From an uncultured Eubacteriales bacterium (GTDB lineage: Bacteria; Bacillota; Clostridia; TANB77; CAG-508): a DNA stretch of 5,941 nucleotides. Every line of letters starts with the position of its first letter. Positions within the stretch are counted from its first letter, which is position 1. A program made the translations under genes and the position numbers. The notes under the pieces are model-generated. The model was not told the origin of the DNA, did not search any database, and saw nothing but the letters and a program-made list of their open reading frames with translations. Below are positions 5,677 to 5,941 of this stretch, piece by piece. The stretch is from NCBI GenBank assembly GCA_902760765.1, contig CACWHO010000070.1, positions 1 through 5,941 on the forward strand, written 5' to 3'.

Positions 5677-5803
5677 AAAAACTGAAAAAATAATATATTA
5701 TATTTTAATTTTTAAAGTTCAAGGCGTAGCGTAAGCGGTAGGTATGACCCTAGATATCATTTGAACAAAGATTAAAATATAATATATTATTTTTTCAGTT
5801 TTT
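5677..5803. repeat. 127-bp inverted-repeat element with perfect 33-bp arms and GC-rich core
   Basis: The arm at 5677-5709 (starting AAAAACTGAAAAAATAATAT) is the exact reverse complement of 5771-5803. Inside, GTTCAA (5717-5722) pairs with TTGAAC (5761-5766) and encloses a 38-nt core (5723-5760) that is 50% G+C, far above its surroundings. The core contains GCGTAGCGTA (two GCGTA units) and a small TAGG/CCTA hairpin (5739-5752). Outside the arms, TTACAATT on the left and the reverse complement of GAATTTCGTAA on the right continue the symmetry imperfectly. It could be a MITE, a structured RNA, or a terminator between truA and the small membrane-protein gene. No terminal duplication is clear and no transposase is in view. 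Confidence 0.7.
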
Positions 5804-5872
5804 GAATTTCGTAATAACTTAAATTTATAAATTAAAAGTATAATGAAAATTGTAAGTATGACTAGCTGTTTT

Positions 5873-5941
5873 TTAATTATATTCAACTTTCAATAAATAT
5901 AATCCATTTGGTGGTAATGTTTTTCCTGCACGTTTTCTATC
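5873..5941 (-). CDS. truA: tRNA pseudouridine(38-40) synthase TruA, C-terminal end (partial)
   Basis: The reverse strand from the window edge encodes 22 residues, DRKRAGKTLPPNGLYLLKVEYN, then TAA (5873-5875). The GKT-PP-GLYL-KVEY pattern is the conserved C-terminus of TruA, the enzyme that converts uridines 38-40 in tRNA anticodon arms to pseudouridine. The active-site aspartate and the rest of the protein lie beyond the right edge. It is the only clear housekeeping gene here and marks the likely border of the accessory region. Its own terminator is not obvious; the long inverted repeat at 5677-5803 lies 70 bp downstream. Confidence 0.85.
   Translation of the reverse strand, partial: DRKRAGKTLPPNGLYLLKVEYN

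Noticed and set aside
5345..5734. Plus-strand open frame of 129 codons across the membrane-protein gene and the long inverted repeat
   Set aside because: It is antisense to a gene with a clear ribosome binding site and membrane segments, has no SD of its own, and ends inside the hairpin element.
5677..5803. Retron ncRNA, tRNA or riboswitch
   Set aside because: No reverse transcriptase is in the window, the core does not fold as a tRNA cloverleaf, and no known riboswitch signature is visible.

Overview
The window is very AT-rich and uses the standard bacterial code (TGG for Trp, GGAGG/AAGGAG ribosome binding sites, TTGACA/TATAAT-like promoters). Together with a truA 3' end and a small membrane protein resembling the Bacillus YbeF family (DUF2651), this points to a low-GC Firmicute, perhaps a gut Clostridia or Bacilli member. 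The species cannot be named from the sequence. The region looks like an accessory island abutting a housekeeping gene (truA, right edge).

Layout, left to right. Positions 1-134 look like the end of an insertion sequence, possibly IS3/IS150-like. Positions 144-242 hold three head-to-tail 33-bp repeats. They run into a promoter (239-267) whose -10 lies in a perfect 18-bp palindrome (263-280). Two plus-strand genes follow: an AAA ATPase of the AAA_14/DUF4143 type (405-1718) and a 584-residue protein with an HEISH zinc-metallopeptidase motif and an N-terminal C-x-G-H motif (1818-3572). Both carry the same kind of leader: a promoter-like block, a Shine-Dalgarno sequence about 60 nt before the ATG, and an inverted repeat between the two. 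The second gene ends inside an 18-bp hairpin. Convergent to it is an AlbA_2/ATPase-like/winged-helix regulator (3620-4930, minus). Its promoter is covered by three copies of TTAGTGACAA.

Positions 5001-5152 are a decayed second copy of the left-hand module. They join a 58-bp homologue of the repeat/-35 region, a 39-bp internal fragment of the metallopeptidase gene, and that gene's last 21 bp plus downstream flank. The AlbA_2 gene is therefore bracketed by one intact and one collapsed copy. Positions 5165-5196 form a hairpin. A DUF2651-like three-pass membrane protein (5254-5613, minus) follows, then an imperfectly closed hairpin element with perfect 33-bp arms and a 50% GC core (5677-5803), and the last 22 codons of truA (minus).

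How the parts may work together is inference. The ATPase and the metallopeptidase look like one two-gene cassette under one promoter, with matched translation control. The AlbA_2/wHTH protein is probably autoregulated and may or may not belong to the cassette. The cassette's 5' and 3' borders recur together in the remnant, so it seems to behave as a discrete duplicated unit.
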